A stretch of DNA of 64,000 nt from Alphaproteobacteria bacterium (GCA_947474565.1 CANJIS010000003.1:62001-126000), one strand, 5' to 3'. Shown: positions 17,695 to 30,916, counted from the stretch's first letter. Numbers and translations are program-made. Notes: a model not told the origin generated them from the sequence alone.

Positions 17695-17711
<17 letters not shown>
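16815..17711 (+). CDS. Multi-spanning membrane protein, unknown function
   Basis: The 298-residue product has about six hydrophobic helices and starts [16 protein letters not shown]. Long helices alternate with short loops, and it has a late [15 protein letters not shown] segment. The layout resembles the membrane domain associated with glycerophosphoryl-diester phosphodiesterases, a loosely defined family; I give no function. The ATG at 16815 is chosen over a TTG nine bases upstream. Its last 17 bases overlap the end of uvrA on the other strand. Confidence 0.72.
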
Positions 17712-20568
<2,857 letters not shown>

Positions 20569-20659
20569 GGACGAGTTCGCATGTGGGGACGGAACCGGGA
20601 ATTGGCAAGCGGCATGACGTCCGTCTCACATAGTTGGGGATTGACTCGGAAACTCACTA

Positions 20660-20674
20660 GAACATAATAAGAAC
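20660..20674. promoter_or_regulatory. SOS box (LexA operator), alphaproteobacterial type
   Basis: GAAC-ATAATAA-GAAC fits the direct-repeat GAAC-N7-GAAC operator of alphaproteobacterial LexA exactly. It lies 92 bases from the uvrA start and 74 bases from the ssb start. It could control both divergent genes; uvrA is a standard SOS gene. Confidence 0.85.
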
Positions 20675-20747
20675 AAAATGGCTATGCGGTAGGCATGGCC
20701 GGGCCGGACAGCCTAAGTTCGGCCTTCAAACACGGTGAGGCAAGGTC

Positions 20748-21206
20748 ATGGCGGGAAGCGTCAACAAGGTGATTCTGGTAGGCAATCTGGGCAAGGATCC
20801 GGAGGTCCGGCGCATGACCAGCGGCGATCCCGTTGTGAACCTGTCGATCGCCACCTCGGAAAACTGGCGCGACAAGGCCAGCGGCGAGAAGAAGGAAAAG
20901 ACCGAGTGGCACCGGGTGGTGATTTTCAACAAGAACCTGGCCGACGTTGCTGAGAAGTATCTGCGCAAAGGCGCCAAGGTTTATCTCGAGGGCCAGCTTC
21001 AGACCCGCAAATGGACCGACAAGGACGGCGCCGAGAAATACTCGACCGAAGTGGTGCTGCAGAATTTCAACGGCACCCTGGTGATGCTGGATGGCCGCAG
21101 CGGCGGCGGCGAGGGTGGTTCGGCCGGCGGTGGCGGCGCGCGCGGCACCAGCGAAGCTCCTGCCAGCTTCCAGCGCGGCGAATTGGATGACGAAATTCCT
21201 TTTTAA
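20748..21206 (+). CDS. ssb: Single-stranded DNA-binding protein
   Basis: Binds ssDNA in replication and repair. The 152-residue protein has the OB-fold opening [29 protein letters not shown] and [20 protein letters not shown] Gly-rich linker (about 118-130) leads to the acidic tip DDEIPF that binds partner proteins. It faces uvrA with the SOS box between them, the uvrA-ssb layout seen in many proteobacteria. Confidence 0.98.
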   Translation: MAGSVNKVILVGNLGKDPEVRRMTSGDPVVNLSIATSENWRDKASGEKKEKTEWHRVVIFNKNLADVAEKYLRKGAKVYLEGQLQTRKWTDKDGAEKYSTEVVLQNFNGTLVMLDGRSGGGEGGSAGGGGARGTSEAPASFQRGELDDEIPF

Positions 21207-21251
21207 ATGGGTCGCGCGGCCGGACGCAAAACCGCGGACGTCACTGTGTTG

Positions 21252-21881
21252 ATGAGCCGCCGCCGCACTTTTGCTGGCCCACGCTCCCTGGTTCTCGTGG
21301 CTCTTCTCGGATTGGCCGGCTGCGCCTCCGGTTACGGCACCCTTACGCCTTCTATTTCCCAGCCCGGTATTGCCGCGGCTTATCTGCCGCTTCGCGCCAA
21401 GGTTCATCTGGGCATAGACACGGCGGTAGGCGCGGCGATGGTGGTCCGGCCCGGCATCGCCGTGACCAATGCGCATAACGCCAATCTGCTGGATTCCAAG
21501 CTGGTGATCGGCAAGGCGGGCCAATCCGACCTGCTGTTCTTCCGCGCCAAGGACGCACCGGCGCCGGCCACGGCCGCACCGGTGGTGGGGCAAGTCGTTA
21601 CCGCTTATGGCCAGGGCACAGATGGCAAGTTGCGATTTGCCCATGGCGTGGTGCGTCAGATCGTGAAAGTGCAGGGCTATGACGCTTCGCCCTATTTCAT
21701 TTTCGCCGCCGACGCCGGGCCCGGCTATTCGGGCGGGCCGGTGATTGATGCGTCCGGCAAGCTGATCGGCATCACATTCGGCTATAAGGATCAGGGCTCG
21801 GAACGGCTGATGTATGCCTATGATATGACCCGGGTGATGGCTGAACTTTCGCTGCTGGAAAAGCGCCGCCCGCAGAGCTAA
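21252..21881 (+). CDS. Trypsin-like (HtrA-type) serine protease lipoprotein
   Basis: The N-terminus carries a lipobox-type signal LLGLAGC. A chymotrypsin-fold half resembles HtrA-class proteases: VTNAHN supplies the His, SDLLFF a candidate Asp, and GPGYSGGPVID the nucleophilic Ser with its oxyanion loop. No PDZ domain is present and the total is only about 210 residues, so it is a compact single-domain member. I prefer the ATG at 21252, which gives a normal signal length; an ATG at 21207, just after the ssb stop, would add 15 residues. Substrate unknown. Confidence 0.72.
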   Translation: MSRRRTFAGPRSLVLVALLGLAGCASGYGTLTPSISQPGIAAAYLPLRAKVHLGIDTAVGAAMVVRPGIAVTNAHNANLLDSKLVIGKAGQSDLLFFRAKDAPAPATAAPVVGQVVTAYGQGTDGKLRFAHGVVRQIVKVQGYDASPYFIFAADAGPGYSGGPVIDASGKLIGITFGYKDQGSERLMYAYDMTRVMAELSLLEKRRPQS

Positions 21882-21997
21882 ATTCAAAATATAAATCAAT
21901 GTCTTACGTCAGCCCATTTCGCTGGCCCCGGTAGACGGGAAATGCTAGAAAAACCCCGCAATTTCGCGCCCGATTCTAAGGGCGCCAGGATCCTGTT

Positions 21998-24730
21998 TTG
22001 GCTGACCATTCCGACACTGAAACGCCGCCCGGCGCGCCTGAAGGTGCGCCGCCGATCGCGCTTATTGCGATCGAAGATGAGCTGAAAAAATCTTATCTCG
22101 ATTACGCCATGAGCGTGATCGTCAGCCGCGCGCTGCCGGATGCGCGCGACGGTCTGAAGCCGGTGCATCGCCGCATTCTCTTCTCGATGCATGAGAATGG
22201 CCGCGACTGGAACAAGCCTTATCGCAAGTCGGCCCTGATCGTGGGCGATGTGATGGGCAAGTATCACCCGCATGGCGACCAGTCGATTTACGACGCCTTG
22301 GTGCGCATGGCGCAGGATTTTTCCATGCGCGTGCCCCTGATCGACGGTCAGGGCAATTTCGGTTCGGTGGACGGCGATCCGCCGGCCGCCATGCGTTACA
22401 CCGAGGCGCGGCGCGCCAAGATCGCGCACAGCCTTACGGAAGATCTCGACAAGGACACTGTCGAATACCAGGACAATTACGACGGCAGCGAGCGGGAGCC
22501 CGTGGTTCTGCCGGCGCGCTTCCCCAATGTGCTGGTCAATGGTTCGTCGGGCATCGCCGTGGGCATGGCCACCAATATTCCGCCCCACAATCTGGGCGAA
22601 GTGGTGAATGCCTGTATCGCGTATATCGATGATCCCTCCATCACCATGGATGCCCTGACCGAGATCGTGCCGGGCCCTGATTTTCCCACCGGCGGGCTGC
22701 TGATCGGAAAGCTGGCGGCGCGCGCCGCCCTGGCGCGGGGCCGCGGCAGTATCCTGATGCGGGCGCGTTGCGAGGTGGAGGAAATACGAAAAGACCGTTT
22801 CGCCATCATCGTCACCGAAATTCCCTACATGGTGAACAAGGCCATCCTGCAGGAACGCATCGCGGAACTGGTGCGCGACAAGCGGGTCGAAGGCATTTCC
22901 GATATCCGTGACGAAAGCGACCGTCACGGCATGCGGGTGGTGATCGAGTTGAAGCGTGATGCTTCTTCCGATGTGGTGCTGAACCAGCTTTATCGTTTCT
23001 CGCAATTGCAGACCAGCTTCGGCGTCAACATGCTGGCGCTGAACAATGGCCGCCCGGCCCAGATGAACCTGAAGGAGATGATCGAAATCTTCGTCGCGTT
23101 CCGCGAAGAAGTGATCACCCGCCGCACCAAGTTCGAACTCTCCAAGGCGCGGGACCGGGGTCATGTCTTGGTCGGTCTGGCCGTCGCCGTCGCCAATATT
23201 GATGAAATCATCAGGCTGATCCGGGCTGCCCCTGACGCCGCCACCGCGCGCGCGCAGCTGACGGCGCGCGCCTGGCCGGCAAAGGATGTGGCGCCGCTGG
23301 TCGCACTGATCGCCGACCCGCGTCACAAGATGGAAGCCGGGGAGACCATGCGTCTTTCCGAAGAGCAGGCCAAGGCAATCCTGGACTTGCGCCTGCAACG
23401 TTTGACCGCGCTGGGCGTGGACGAAATCAACGAGGAAGCCGCCAAGCTGGGCGAGGCGATCAAGGATTACCTCGACATTCTGTCTTCCCGCGCCCGCGTG
23501 GTGCAGATCGCCCGCGAAGAAATGATCGCGGTGCGCGACGAATTCGGCACCCCCCGCAAAACGGAATTGATCGACGCCGAAATCGAGATGGAAGACGAAG
23601 CGCTGATCGAGCGCGAGGATGTCGCCGTCACTGTCACCCATGCCGGCTATATCAAGCGCACGCCGCTGGCCGAATATCGGGTCCAGGGCCGCGGCGGCAA
23701 AGGCCGTTCGGGCATGGCGACGCGGGACGAGGATTTCGTCACCAGTCTCTATGTGGCGTCCACCCACGCCAATCTGTTGTTCTTCTCCTCCACCGGCATG
23801 GCCTACAAAATGAAGGTCTGGCGGGTGCCCGAGGCCCGGATTTCCGGCAAGGGCAAGGCGATGGTCAATCTGTTGCCGCTCAGCGAAGGCGAGCGCATCA
23901 CCGCCATTCTGGCGCTGCCGGAAGATGAAGCCGAGTGGGAAAAGCTGAACGTCGTGTTCGCCACTCGCTCGGGCGATGTGCGCCGCAACGCGCTGTCTGA
24001 CTTTGTTCAGGTGAACAAGAGCGGCAAGATCGCCATGAAGCTGGAAGCGGGAGACGGCATTATCGGCGTCGCCACCTGCACCGAACAGGATGATTTCCTG
24101 CTCACCACGCGGGGCGGCAAGGCCATCCGTTTCTGGGTCGGTGATGTGCGCGTGTTCAAGGGCCGCGATTCAACCGGCGTACGGGGCATAAAGTTGGCCG
24201 CCGGCGATGAAGTGGTGAGCCTGTCGCTGCTCTATCATTCCGATGCCAGCAGCGCCGAGGCGCGGGCCTATCTCAAACAGGCCAGTGCCGCCCGCAGAGC
24301 CGAAAGCGGCGAAGCCGAAGTCCCGGTCGAAGCGGAGGACGAGGAAGAAAGCGTCGAAGAAGCGACGCTGACCACGGAACGCTACGCACAATTGGGCGCA
24401 CGGGAGCAGTTTGTGCTCACTATGTCTCAGACCGGCTTCGGCAAGCGGACGTCCTCCTACGAATATCGCGTTACCGGCCGCGGCGGCTCCGGCATTGTCG
24501 CCATTGGCATGGGCAAGAAAAACAGCGCCGTGATCGCGTCTTTCCCAGTGGAAGACAGCGATGGGTTGATGCTCATTTCTGATGCCGGCCAGACCATTCG
24601 CATTGCGGTGTCCAGCATCTCCATCCAGGGCCGTTCCGCCCAGGGCGTGACGGTCTTCCGGGTGGATGAGGGCGAACGTGTGGTGTCGGTGGAGCGGATC
24701 GCGGACGTTTCCGACGAAAGCCAAGGGTAA
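21998..24730 (+). CDS. gyrA: DNA gyrase subunit A
   Basis: Type II topoisomerase subunit that cuts and rejoins DNA. It is 910 residues. The catalytic Tyr is at about 134 in AAMRYTEAR, and the GyrA-box-like [10 protein letters not shown] is near 565, marking it as GyrA rather than ParC. Six-bladed C-terminal repeats follow, interrupted by an acidic insertion (about 770-785). The start is TTG with AGGA upstream. In the quinolone pocket [11 protein letters not shown], the residue equivalent to E. coli Ser83 is Gln (residue 95), while Asp87 is conserved. Confidence 0.97.
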   Translation: MADHSDTETPPGAPEGAPPIALIAIEDELKKSYLDYAMSVIVSRALPDARDGLKPVHRRILFSMHENGRDWNKPYRKSALIVGDVMGKYHPHGDQSIYDALVRMAQDFSMRVPLIDGQGNFGSVDGDPPAAMRYTEARRAKIAHSLTEDLDKDTVEYQDNYDGSEREPVVLPARFPNVLVNGSSGIAVGMATNIPPHNLGEVVNACIAYIDDPSITMDALTEIVPGPDFPTGGLLIGKLAARAALARGRGSILMRARCEVEEIRKDRFAIIVTEIPYMVNKAILQERIAELVRDKRVEGISDIRDESDRHGMRVVIELKRDASSDVVLNQLYRFSQLQTSFGVNMLALNNGRPAQMNLKEMIEIFVAFREEVITRRTKFELSKARDRGHVLVGLAVAVANIDEIIRLIRAAPDAATARAQLTARAWPAKDVAPLVALIADPRHKMEAGETMRLSEEQAKAILDLRLQRLTALGVDEINEEAAKLGEAIKDYLDILSSRARVVQIAREEMIAVRDEFGTPRKTELIDAEIEMEDEALIEREDVAVTVTHAGYIKRTPLAEYRVQGRGGKGRSGMATRDEDFVTSLYVASTHANLLFFSSTGMAYKMKVWRVPEARISGKGKAMVNLLPLSEGERITAILALPEDEAEWEKLNVVFATRSGDVRRNALSDFVQVNKSGKIAMKLEAGDGIIGVATCTEQDDFLLTTRGGKAIRFWVGDVRVFKGRDSTGVRGIKLAAGDEVVSLSLLYHSDASSAEARAYLKQASAARRAESGEAEVPVEAEDEEESVEEATLTTERYAQLGAREQFVLTMSQTGFGKRTSSYEYRVTGRGGSGIVAIGMGKKNSAVIASFPVEDSDGLMLISDAGQTIRIAVSSISIQGRSAQGVTVFRVDEGERVVSVERIADVSDESQG

Positions 24731-24734
24731 GACC

Positions 24735-25247
24735 ATGACGGGGAAAAAGCGCATCGGGCTTTACCCCGGCACGTTTGATCCGGTTACCCTGGGTCATCTC
24801 GACATTATCAAGCGGGCGGTGAAGCTGGTCGATCATCTGGTGATCGGCGTGGCGACCAATGATTCCAAGGCGCCGCTGTTCACGCTGGAAGAGCGCACCC
24901 ATATGCTGACCAGCGAGGCCGGCAAGTTGGCTGATGGACGCGCCACCATCGAAGTCCAGTCCTTCGACAATCTGCTGGTCAAGTTCGCCGCCCAAGTCGG
25001 CGCCGGTGTCATCATTCGCGGCCTGCGCGCGGTTTCCGACTTTGAATATGAATTTCAGATGGTGGCGATGAACCAGCGCCTCAACACCGAGATCGAAACC
25101 GTGTTCCTGATGGCCGATCCGCGCCACCAGGCCATCTCTTCGCGGTTGGTGAAGGAGATCGCGTTTCTGGATGGCGATGTCGCGCCCTTCACCACGCCCG
25201 CCGTCTCGGAAGCCCTGATTCAACGCTGCAAGCAACTGAGGAAATAA
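24735..25247 (+). CDS. coaD: Phosphopantetheine adenylyltransferase
   Basis: Penultimate step of coenzyme A synthesis. The 170-residue protein has the nucleotidyltransferase signature YPGTFDPVTLGHLDII near its N-terminus, with the TxGH motif, and the late segment ISSRLVKEIA. The ATG at 24735, four bases after the gyrA stop, is used; the upstream in-frame ATG lies inside gyrA. The stop shares a base with the next ATG. Confidence 0.97.
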   Translation: MTGKKRIGLYPGTFDPVTLGHLDIIKRAVKLVDHLVIGVATNDSKAPLFTLEERTHMLTSEAGKLADGRATIEVQSFDNLLVKFAAQVGAGVIIRGLRAVSDFEYEFQMVAMNQRLNTEIETVFLMADPRHQAISSRLVKEIAFLDGDVAPFTTPAVSEALIQRCKQLRK

Positions 25248-25732
25248 TGGCCGCCGATCCCGAAAATACCCTGATCCTTGATCTCAAGACCGGTCCCGTG
25301 ACCATCGCGCTGAAGCCGGACGTTGCGCCGGAACACGTCAATCGCATCAAGGAACTCACCCGCAAGGGTTTCTATGACGGCGTGGTGTTCCATCGCGTCA
25401 TTCCGGGTTTCATGGCTCAAACCGGTGATCCCACCAGTACCGGCGCCGGCGGCTCGGACCTGCCCAACCTCAAGGCGGAGTTTTCCGATACCCCGCATGT
25501 GCGCGGCACGGTTTCTGCGGCGCGCACCGCCAACCCCAACAGCGCCAACAGCCAGTTTTTCATCTGCTTCGATGAAGCGCCCTGGCTGGACCGCCAATAT
25601 TCGGTGTGGGGCGAAGTGGTGAGCGGCATGGACCATGTCGACGCCATCAAGAAGGGCGGGGAACACAATAACGGCGATATTTCCGGCGAGCCGGACAAGA
25701 TCCTCAAAGCCCGCATTGCTGCCGACAAATAA
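25247..25732 (+). CDS. Peptidyl-prolyl cis-trans isomerase, cyclophilin type
   Basis: The 161-residue cytoplasmic cyclophilin lacks any signal peptide. Conserved segments are FYDGVVFHRVIPGFMAQTGD, RGTVSAARTANPNSANSQFFI and LDRQYSVWGEVVSGMDHVD. The active-site Arg (FHRV) and the QFFI segment are present, so it should be active. It is coupled to coaD by a one-base overlap. Confidence 0.95.
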   Translation: MAADPENTLILDLKTGPVTIALKPDVAPEHVNRIKELTRKGFYDGVVFHRVIPGFMAQTGDPTSTGAGGSDLPNLKAEFSDTPHVRGTVSAARTANPNSANSQFFICFDEAPWLDRQYSVWGEVVSGMDHVDAIKKGGEHNNGDISGEPDKILKARIAADK

Positions 25733-25809
25733 CGGTAAGTCTTGATTCGTCAGGCTTTTTCCGGCATTTGAAAGAACCCTTGGCGCTGGGCCAGGGGCAG
25801 GAGCTGGCC

Positions 25810-27261
25810 ATGGCGCAAAAGGGCGGACTGATAGTCCCCGTCATCCTTTCCGGTGGTTCGGGATCGCGCTTGTGGCCCTTGTCGCGCAAGGCGCTGCCCA
25901 AGCAATTGCTCCCGCTCGCCGGCTCGGACACCATGATTCAGGCGACGGCCAGCCGCGCCCGTGACAAAAGCTTCGCCGCGCCCATCATCATTGCCGGCCA
26001 GGATCATCGTTTCCTCATCGCCGAGCAGCTTCGCGCCGCCGGCATCGCCGGTGCCCGCATCATTCTGGAGCCGGCCGGCCGCAACACCGCACCCGCCGCC
26101 GCCGTCGCGGCGCTGAAGGTGATGGAGGATGATCCGGAGGGACTGATCCTGCTCATGCCTTCCGATCATGTTGTTGCCGACCCAAAAGCCTTCCAGGAGG
26201 CCGTGGTGGCCGCCGCGGTCGCCGCGCGTACGGGCGCGCTGGTGACCTTCGGCATCAAGCCCGCCGCACCGGAAACCGGCTATGGCTATATCAAGGCCGG
26301 AAAGCCGCTCGAGGGAGCGCCCGGCACCCTCGAGGTCGAGCGCTTTGTCGAAAAGCCCGACCGCGCCACAGCGGAAGCGTATCTGAAATCCGGCCAATAT
26401 TATTGGAACAGCGGCATGTTCCTGTTCAGTGCCCGCGCCTTCCTGGCCGAAATGGAAAGGTTGGAGCCGGGCATGCTGACGTCCTGCCGGGACGCCATCC
26501 AGCACGCCCATCGCGACCTGGATTTCATTCGTCTGGGCGAAGCGGCCTTCCTGGCGTGTCCGTCCCAGTCGATCGACTATGCCATCATGGAGCGTACCGC
26601 CCGCGCTGCGGTGGTGCCAGCGGACATGGGCTGGAGCGATGTCGGCTCCTGGCAATCGCTGTGGGAGATTTCACCGCGCGACGGCGACGGCAACACGCTC
26701 CTGGGCGATGTCGTGATCCAGCAAGCAGTCAATTCCTATATCCGCAGCGAAGGCCCGCTTGTGGCTGCGGTGGGCGTGGACAATCTGGTGGTGGTCGCCA
26801 CCAAGGATGCCGTGCTGGTTAGCCATCGCAGCGCCAGTCAGGATGTGAAGAAGATCGTCGAGCAGCTGGAAGCCAAGAGCCGCGACCATCACATACACCA
26901 CACCGTGGTGCACCGGCCCTGGGGTTCTTACGAGGGCGTGGATGCCGGCGAGCGTTTCCAGGTCAAGCGTATCGTGGTCAAGCCGGGCGCCAAGCTGTCG
27001 CTGCAAATGCATCATCACCGGGCCGAGCACTGGATCGTGGTTTCGGGCACGGCCATGGTGACCTGCGACGACAAGGAGTTTCTGTTGCAGGCCAATGAAT
27101 CCACTTTCATTCCCCAAGGGTCACGCCACCGCCTTGAGAATCCCGGCAAGGTGCCGCTTCAGTTGATTGAAGTGCAGTCGGGCAGCTATCTGGGTGAGGA
27201 CGACATTGTTCGTTTCGAAGATTCCTATGGCCGCGCGCCGGCGGCCAAGAAGCCCGCCTAG
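25810..27261 (+). CDS. manC: Mannose-1-phosphate guanylyltransferase / mannose-6-phosphate isomerase
   Basis: Bifunctional type II PMI enzyme making GDP-mannose. The 483 residues open with VILSGGSGSRLWPLSRKALPKQ, the nucleotidyltransferase signature, and include FVEKP near 175. The C-terminal cupin domain (about 370-465) has PWGSYE and KPGAKLSLQMHHHRAEHW, the isomerase metal-binding signature. AGGAG lies six bases before the chosen ATG; a TTG 42 bases upstream is less likely. GDP-mannose made here would feed gmd-fcl at 39-41 kb. Confidence 0.95.
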   Translation: MAQKGGLIVPVILSGGSGSRLWPLSRKALPKQLLPLAGSDTMIQATASRARDKSFAAPIIIAGQDHRFLIAEQLRAAGIAGARIILEPAGRNTAPAAAVAALKVMEDDPEGLILLMPSDHVVADPKAFQEAVVAAAVAARTGALVTFGIKPAAPETGYGYIKAGKPLEGAPGTLEVERFVEKPDRATAEAYLKSGQYYWNSGMFLFSARAFLAEMERLEPGMLTSCRDAIQHAHRDLDFIRLGEAAFLACPSQSIDYAIMERTARAAVVPADMGWSDVGSWQSLWEISPRDGDGNTLLGDVVIQQAVNSYIRSEGPLVAAVGVDNLVVVATKDAVLVSHRSASQDVKKIVEQLEAKSRDHHIHHTVVHRPWGSYEGVDAGERFQVKRIVVKPGAKLSLQMHHHRAEHWIVVSGTAMVTCDDKEFLLQANESTFIPQGSRHRLENPGKVPLQLIEVQSGSYLGEDDIVRFEDSYGRAPAAKKPA

Positions 27262-27346
27262 GTCCGACGCAATCGGCAACATTTGGTGAGTGGCACGCGC
27301 CCGCTTGTGCCTTCTAAAAACAGTACGATTCTGAACGGAGTGACGC

Positions 27347-28474
27347 GTGGCTGATCCCATCGCCTTTATCGATCTTCAGGCCCAGCGCCGCCGCCTGGGC
27401 GAGCCGCTCAACAAGGCCATCCAGGCCGCCGTGGAAGGCGGGCAATGGATGCTGGGGCCCCAGGTCACCCAATTCGAAAAAGACCTGGCGCAATGGACCG
27501 GGGTCAAACATGCGGTGTCCTGCGCCAACGGCACCGATGCCCTGATGATTGTGCTGAGGGCCTGGGGTGTGGGGCCTGGTGACGCGGTCTTTGTGCCGTC
27601 CTTTACGTTCGCAGCCACCGCCGAAGTCGCGGCCCTGGTGGGTGCGGACCCGGTGTTTGTTGATGTCCTGCCCGACACATTCAATATGGATCCGGCCAGC
27701 CTGGAAGCCGCCATTGCCATGGTGAAGCGAGACGGCAAGCTCAAGCCCAAAGTGGTGATGCCGGTGGACCTGTTCGGCCAGCCGGCGGATTACCGGGCGA
27801 TTGCACCCATCGCATCGCGCGAAGGGTTGAAGCTGTTCTGCGACACCGCTCAGGGCTTTGGTGGATTGCTGGATGGCAAGCGCGCCGGCGCCATCGGCGA
27901 TGCCGCGGCGACCAGTTTCTTTCCGGCCAAGCCGCTCGGTTGTTATGGCGATGGCGGCGCGGTGCTGACCAATGATGACACGCTGAAGGATTTGCTGATC
28001 TCGATCCGCATGCATGGCCAAGGCTCCGACCGCTACGAACATGTGCGGATCGGTACCAATTCCCGGCTGGATACCATTCAGGCCGCCATCCTGATCGAGA
28101 AGCTGAAAATCTTTTCCGACGAGATCGATCTGCGCAACAAGGTGGCCGGGCGCTACAACGCCGCCTTCGCCAAATCGGACCGCATCAAGGTGCAGCGCGT
28201 GATTGAGGGCGCCACCTCGACCTGGGCGCAATACACGCTGCAGGTGGAAGACCGCGCCAAGTTTCAGGCCGACCTCAAGGCCGCGGGCGTACCGACGGCG
28301 GTCTATTATCCGATCCCGCTGAACCGCCAGAAGGCTTACGGCCATTATCCGAGCGTTTCCACGCCGGTGAGTGACGCCTTAAGTCCGAAGGTCGTCAGCC
28401 TGCCCATGCATCCCTATCTGGATGAAGCTGCCCAAGACCGCGTTATCAGCGCGGTTCTGGCGAGTGTGGGCTGA
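27347..28474 (+). CDS. DegT/DnrJ/EryC1 aminotransferase, WbpE-like
   Basis: PLP-dependent sugar aminotransferase of 375 residues. The sequence FFPAKPLGCYGDGGA carries the PLP Lys, and SRLDTIQAAIL is the partner segment. The N-terminus FIDLQAQ, the GPQVTQFE and CANGTDAL motifs and the whole layout closely follow WbpE, which converts UDP-3-keto-GlcNAc-uronate to its 3-amino form. The start is GTG with GGAG upstream. It lies next to manC, about 33 kb from the WbpA-like dehydrogenase, so a shared pathway is possible but unproven. Confidence 0.88.
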   Translation: MADPIAFIDLQAQRRRLGEPLNKAIQAAVEGGQWMLGPQVTQFEKDLAQWTGVKHAVSCANGTDALMIVLRAWGVGPGDAVFVPSFTFAATAEVAALVGADPVFVDVLPDTFNMDPASLEAAIAMVKRDGKLKPKVVMPVDLFGQPADYRAIAPIASREGLKLFCDTAQGFGGLLDGKRAGAIGDAAATSFFPAKPLGCYGDGGAVLTNDDTLKDLLISIRMHGQGSDRYEHVRIGTNSRLDTIQAAILIEKLKIFSDEIDLRNKVAGRYNAAFAKSDRIKVQRVIEGATSTWAQYTLQVEDRAKFQADLKAAGVPTAVYYPIPLNRQKAYGHYPSVSTPVSDALSPKVVSLPMHPYLDEAAQDRVISAVLASVG

Positions 28475-28505
28475 TCGGTGGGCGCGGACCTGATATAGGG
28501 CGCGC

Positions 28506-29552
28506 ATGGACGTCTCGCTGTTCGATTTCGACCTGCCGGAGGAGCGTATTGCGCTTCGCCCCGCCGATCCCCGCGACGCGGCGCGATTGCTGGTGGTGCA
28601 TGGCGATGGCCGGCTGGAACACCGCCATGTGCGCGATCTGCCCGAGTATCTCACGGCCGGCGACGCCCTGGTGGTCAACGACACGCGGGTTATCGCGGCC
28701 CGGCTCAAGGGCCAGCGGCTGCGGACTGCTGGTCCTGCCGGCATTGAACTGCTCCTGCATCGCAGGCTGGGTCCGGACCATTATTCCGCCCTGGCGCGGC
28801 CGGCCCGCAAGCTATTGCCCGGCGATGCGCTGGTATTTGGCGCCCTGAAAGCGCAGGTTCTGGCCCGAGGTGAGGCAGGCGAAGTGGAAGTCCAGTTCGC
28901 CAGTTCGGGCGCCGTCCTGGACGCCGCCATCGCCGCTGAGGGGGAAATTCCGCTGCCACCCTACATTGCCGGCAAGCGCCCTGCCGATGCCCGCGACGCC
29001 GGGGATTATCAGACGATCTTCGCCGACCAGGCTGGTTCCGTGGCGGCGCCTACCGCCGGACTGCATTTCACCCCGGACCTGCTGGCCCGGCTGGCCGAAA
29101 AGGGAGTGACCCAGGAAAGCGTCACCCTGCATGTCGGCCTGGGCACGTTCCTGCCTGTCAGCGCCGAGGACACCGCCGCGCACCGCATGCATGCCGAACA
29201 GGCGCAACTCACCGAAGCTATGGCGGCTCGCTTGAACGAGACGCATGCCAAAGGTAGACGGGTCTGTGCCGTGGGTACGACCAGCCTTCGCACTCTGGAA
29301 AGCGCCGCCACCCCAGATGGCGTTTTGAAGCCCTTTGCGGGTGAGACCGATATTTTCATCACGCCTGGTTACCAGTTCCGGGCGGTGGACATGCTGCTGA
29401 CCAATTTTCATTTGCCACGCTCCACCTTGTTCATGCTGGTGGCGGCCTTTGCGGGACTGGAAACCATGCGCGCCGCATATGCGGAAGCGATAGCGCAGGG
29501 CTATCGTTTCTATTCCTATGGTGATGCCTGTCTGCTAATCAGGCCGCAATGA
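28506..29552 (+). CDS. queA: S-adenosylmethionine:tRNA ribosyltransferase-isomerase
   Basis: Adds the cyclopentenediol precursor from SAM to preQ1-tRNA in queuosine synthesis. The 348-residue protein shows [11 protein letters not shown] at the start, [11 protein letters not shown] near 60, [10 protein letters not shown] near 180 and [17 protein letters not shown] near 215. It is coupled to tgt by an ATGA overlap, the usual queA-tgt pair. Confidence 0.97.
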   Translation: MDVSLFDFDLPEERIALRPADPRDAARLLVVHGDGRLEHRHVRDLPEYLTAGDALVVNDTRVIAARLKGQRLRTAGPAGIELLLHRRLGPDHYSALARPARKLLPGDALVFGALKAQVLARGEAGEVEVQFASSGAVLDAAIAAEGEIPLPPYIAGKRPADARDAGDYQTIFADQAGSVAAPTAGLHFTPDLLARLAEKGVTQESVTLHVGLGTFLPVSAEDTAAHRMHAEQAQLTEAMAARLNETHAKGRRVCAVGTTSLRTLESAATPDGVLKPFAGETDIFITPGYQFRAVDMLLTNFHLPRSTLFMLVAAFAGLETMRAAYAEAIAQGYRFYSYGDACLLIRPQ

Positions 29553-30697
29553 GCGAATTTCTTTTCACCATCACGGCCCGGGATGAAGCGGCGCGCCAAG
29601 GCGTGATCACGACCCCGCGCGGCGAAATTCGTACGCCCGCCTTCATGCCCGTTGGCACCGCCGGCACCGTCAAGGCGATGTTGCCCGAGAGCGTTCGTGA
29701 AACCGGCGCGGACATCCTTCTGGGCAACACCTATCATCTCATGCTGCGGCCCGGCGCCGAACGCGTGGCCCGGCTCGGCGGGTTGCACAAGTTCATGAAC
29801 TGGCAGCGGCCAATCCTGACCGATAGCGGCGGCTTTCAGGTCATGTCGCTGGCGGATCTGAGAAAGATCACCGAGGAAGGCGTGCGGTTTCAATCGCACA
29901 TTGACGGCCATGAGGAATTTCTTTCGCCCGAACGGGCCATGGAAATTCAGCGCCTGCTGGGATCGGATATCCAAATGGTGCTCGATGAGTGTCCGGCGCT
30001 GCCCGCTTCTCGCGAGGCCATAGAAAAATCGCTGGCGCTGTCCATGCGCTGGGCGAAGCGTTCCCGCGATGCATTTAATCTGCAAAGCGAAGCCGAGCGG
30101 GCCGGGCGTGCCTGTTTCGGAATCGTCCAAGGCGGCACACTCCCGGATTTGCGCCAACGCTCGGCTGAGGCGCTGCGCGAAATCGGTTTCGAAGGCTATG
30201 CTTTGGGTGGCCTGGCGGTGGGCGAAGGCCAGGTGGCGATGTTCGAAACGCTGGAAGCCGCCGTGCCGCATCTGCCCGATGACAGGCCGCATTACCTGAT
30301 GGGTGTCGGAAAGCCCGACGATATCGTCGGCGCGGTGCAGCGCGGTATCGATATGTTCGACTGTGTTCTTCCCACGCGGTCGGGACGCAATGGGCAGGCC
30401 TTTACCTGGGACGGCCCGCTTAACCTCAAGAACGCGCGCCATGCTGAAGACGACAGCCCGATCGATCCTAGGTGCGCCTGTCCCGCATGCCGCCACTACA
30501 GCCGTGCCTATCTTCACCACACGGTCAAAGCGGGAGAGATCATCTCGGCCATGCTGCTGACCTGGCACAATCTGCAATTTTACCAGGATCTGCTGGCGGA
30601 GCTGCGCGCGGCCATCGGCAAGAAGCAGCTGGCGGCCTATGCCGCCGCTTTCCGCGCCCGCTATCGAGCGGAAAAGTCCACAGAATCCGTGGCATAG
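29549..30697 (+). CDS. tgt: Queuine tRNA-ribosyltransferase
   Basis: Exchanges guanine-34 for preQ1 in tRNAs with GUN anticodons. It is 382 residues. [12 protein letters not shown] holds the general-base Asp, and the nucleophilic Asp lies in [15 protein letters not shown]. Zinc ligands are in [24 protein letters not shown] is also diagnostic. All key residues are present. Confidence 0.97.
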   Translation: MSEFLFTITARDEAARQGVITTPRGEIRTPAFMPVGTAGTVKAMLPESVRETGADILLGNTYHLMLRPGAERVARLGGLHKFMNWQRPILTDSGGFQVMSLADLRKITEEGVRFQSHIDGHEEFLSPERAMEIQRLLGSDIQMVLDECPALPASREAIEKSLALSMRWAKRSRDAFNLQSEAERAGRACFGIVQGGTLPDLRQRSAEALREIGFEGYALGGLAVGEGQVAMFETLEAAVPHLPDDRPHYLMGVGKPDDIVGAVQRGIDMFDCVLPTRSGRNGQAFTWDGPLNLKNARHAEDDSPIDPRCACPACRHYSRAYLHHTVKAGEIISAMLLTWHNLQFYQDLLAELRAAIGKKQLAAYAAAFRARYRAEKSTESVA

Positions 30698-30703
30698 GGC
30701 CGG

Positions 30704-30732
30704 TTGACCCTTGAGGAAGCTCCCCATATGGT
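30704..30732 (+). promoter_or_regulatory. Likely sigma-70 promoter for tRNA-Lys
   Basis: TTGACC (30704-30709) and TATGGT (30727-30732) have a 17-base spacer. The -10 ends 16 bases before the mature tRNA 5' end, a sensible spacing for a short leader. Confidence 0.6.
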
Positions 30733-30748
30733 CCCCCTTGTTCGGTGA

Positions 30749-30823
30749 GAGCCTATAGCTCAGCGGTAGAGCATCTGACTTTTAATCAGAGGGCCGATGG
30801 TTCGACCCCATCTGGGCTCACCA
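30749..30823 (+). tRNA. tRNA-Lys (anticodon TTT)
   Basis: The 75-base gene, with encoded CCA, folds fully. The acceptor stem is GAGCCTA/TGGGCTC. The D arm lies within TAGCTCAGCGGTAGAGCA. The anticodon stem is TCTGA/TCAGA around CTTTTAA (anticodon TTT at 30781-30783), and the T arm is GATGG-TTCGACC-CCATC. The discriminator is A. The polysaccharide locus begins less than 100 bases downstream. Confidence 0.97.
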
Positions 30824-30916
30824 CCTGCCCCTTTCAGCCCTTCGGATCGCGATCGGATCGCGCGAATTGGGACCATGTATGCCGCTGAATAAATCGCGGA
30901 AATCAAGTTCGCCCTC

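Noticed and set aside
21896-23767. 623-codon open frame on the minus strand opposite gyrA
   Set aside because: It lies wholly in gyrA's shadow; composition is His/Gly/Arg-rich as expected for the reverse of a GC-rich gene, and no recognisable family motif is present.
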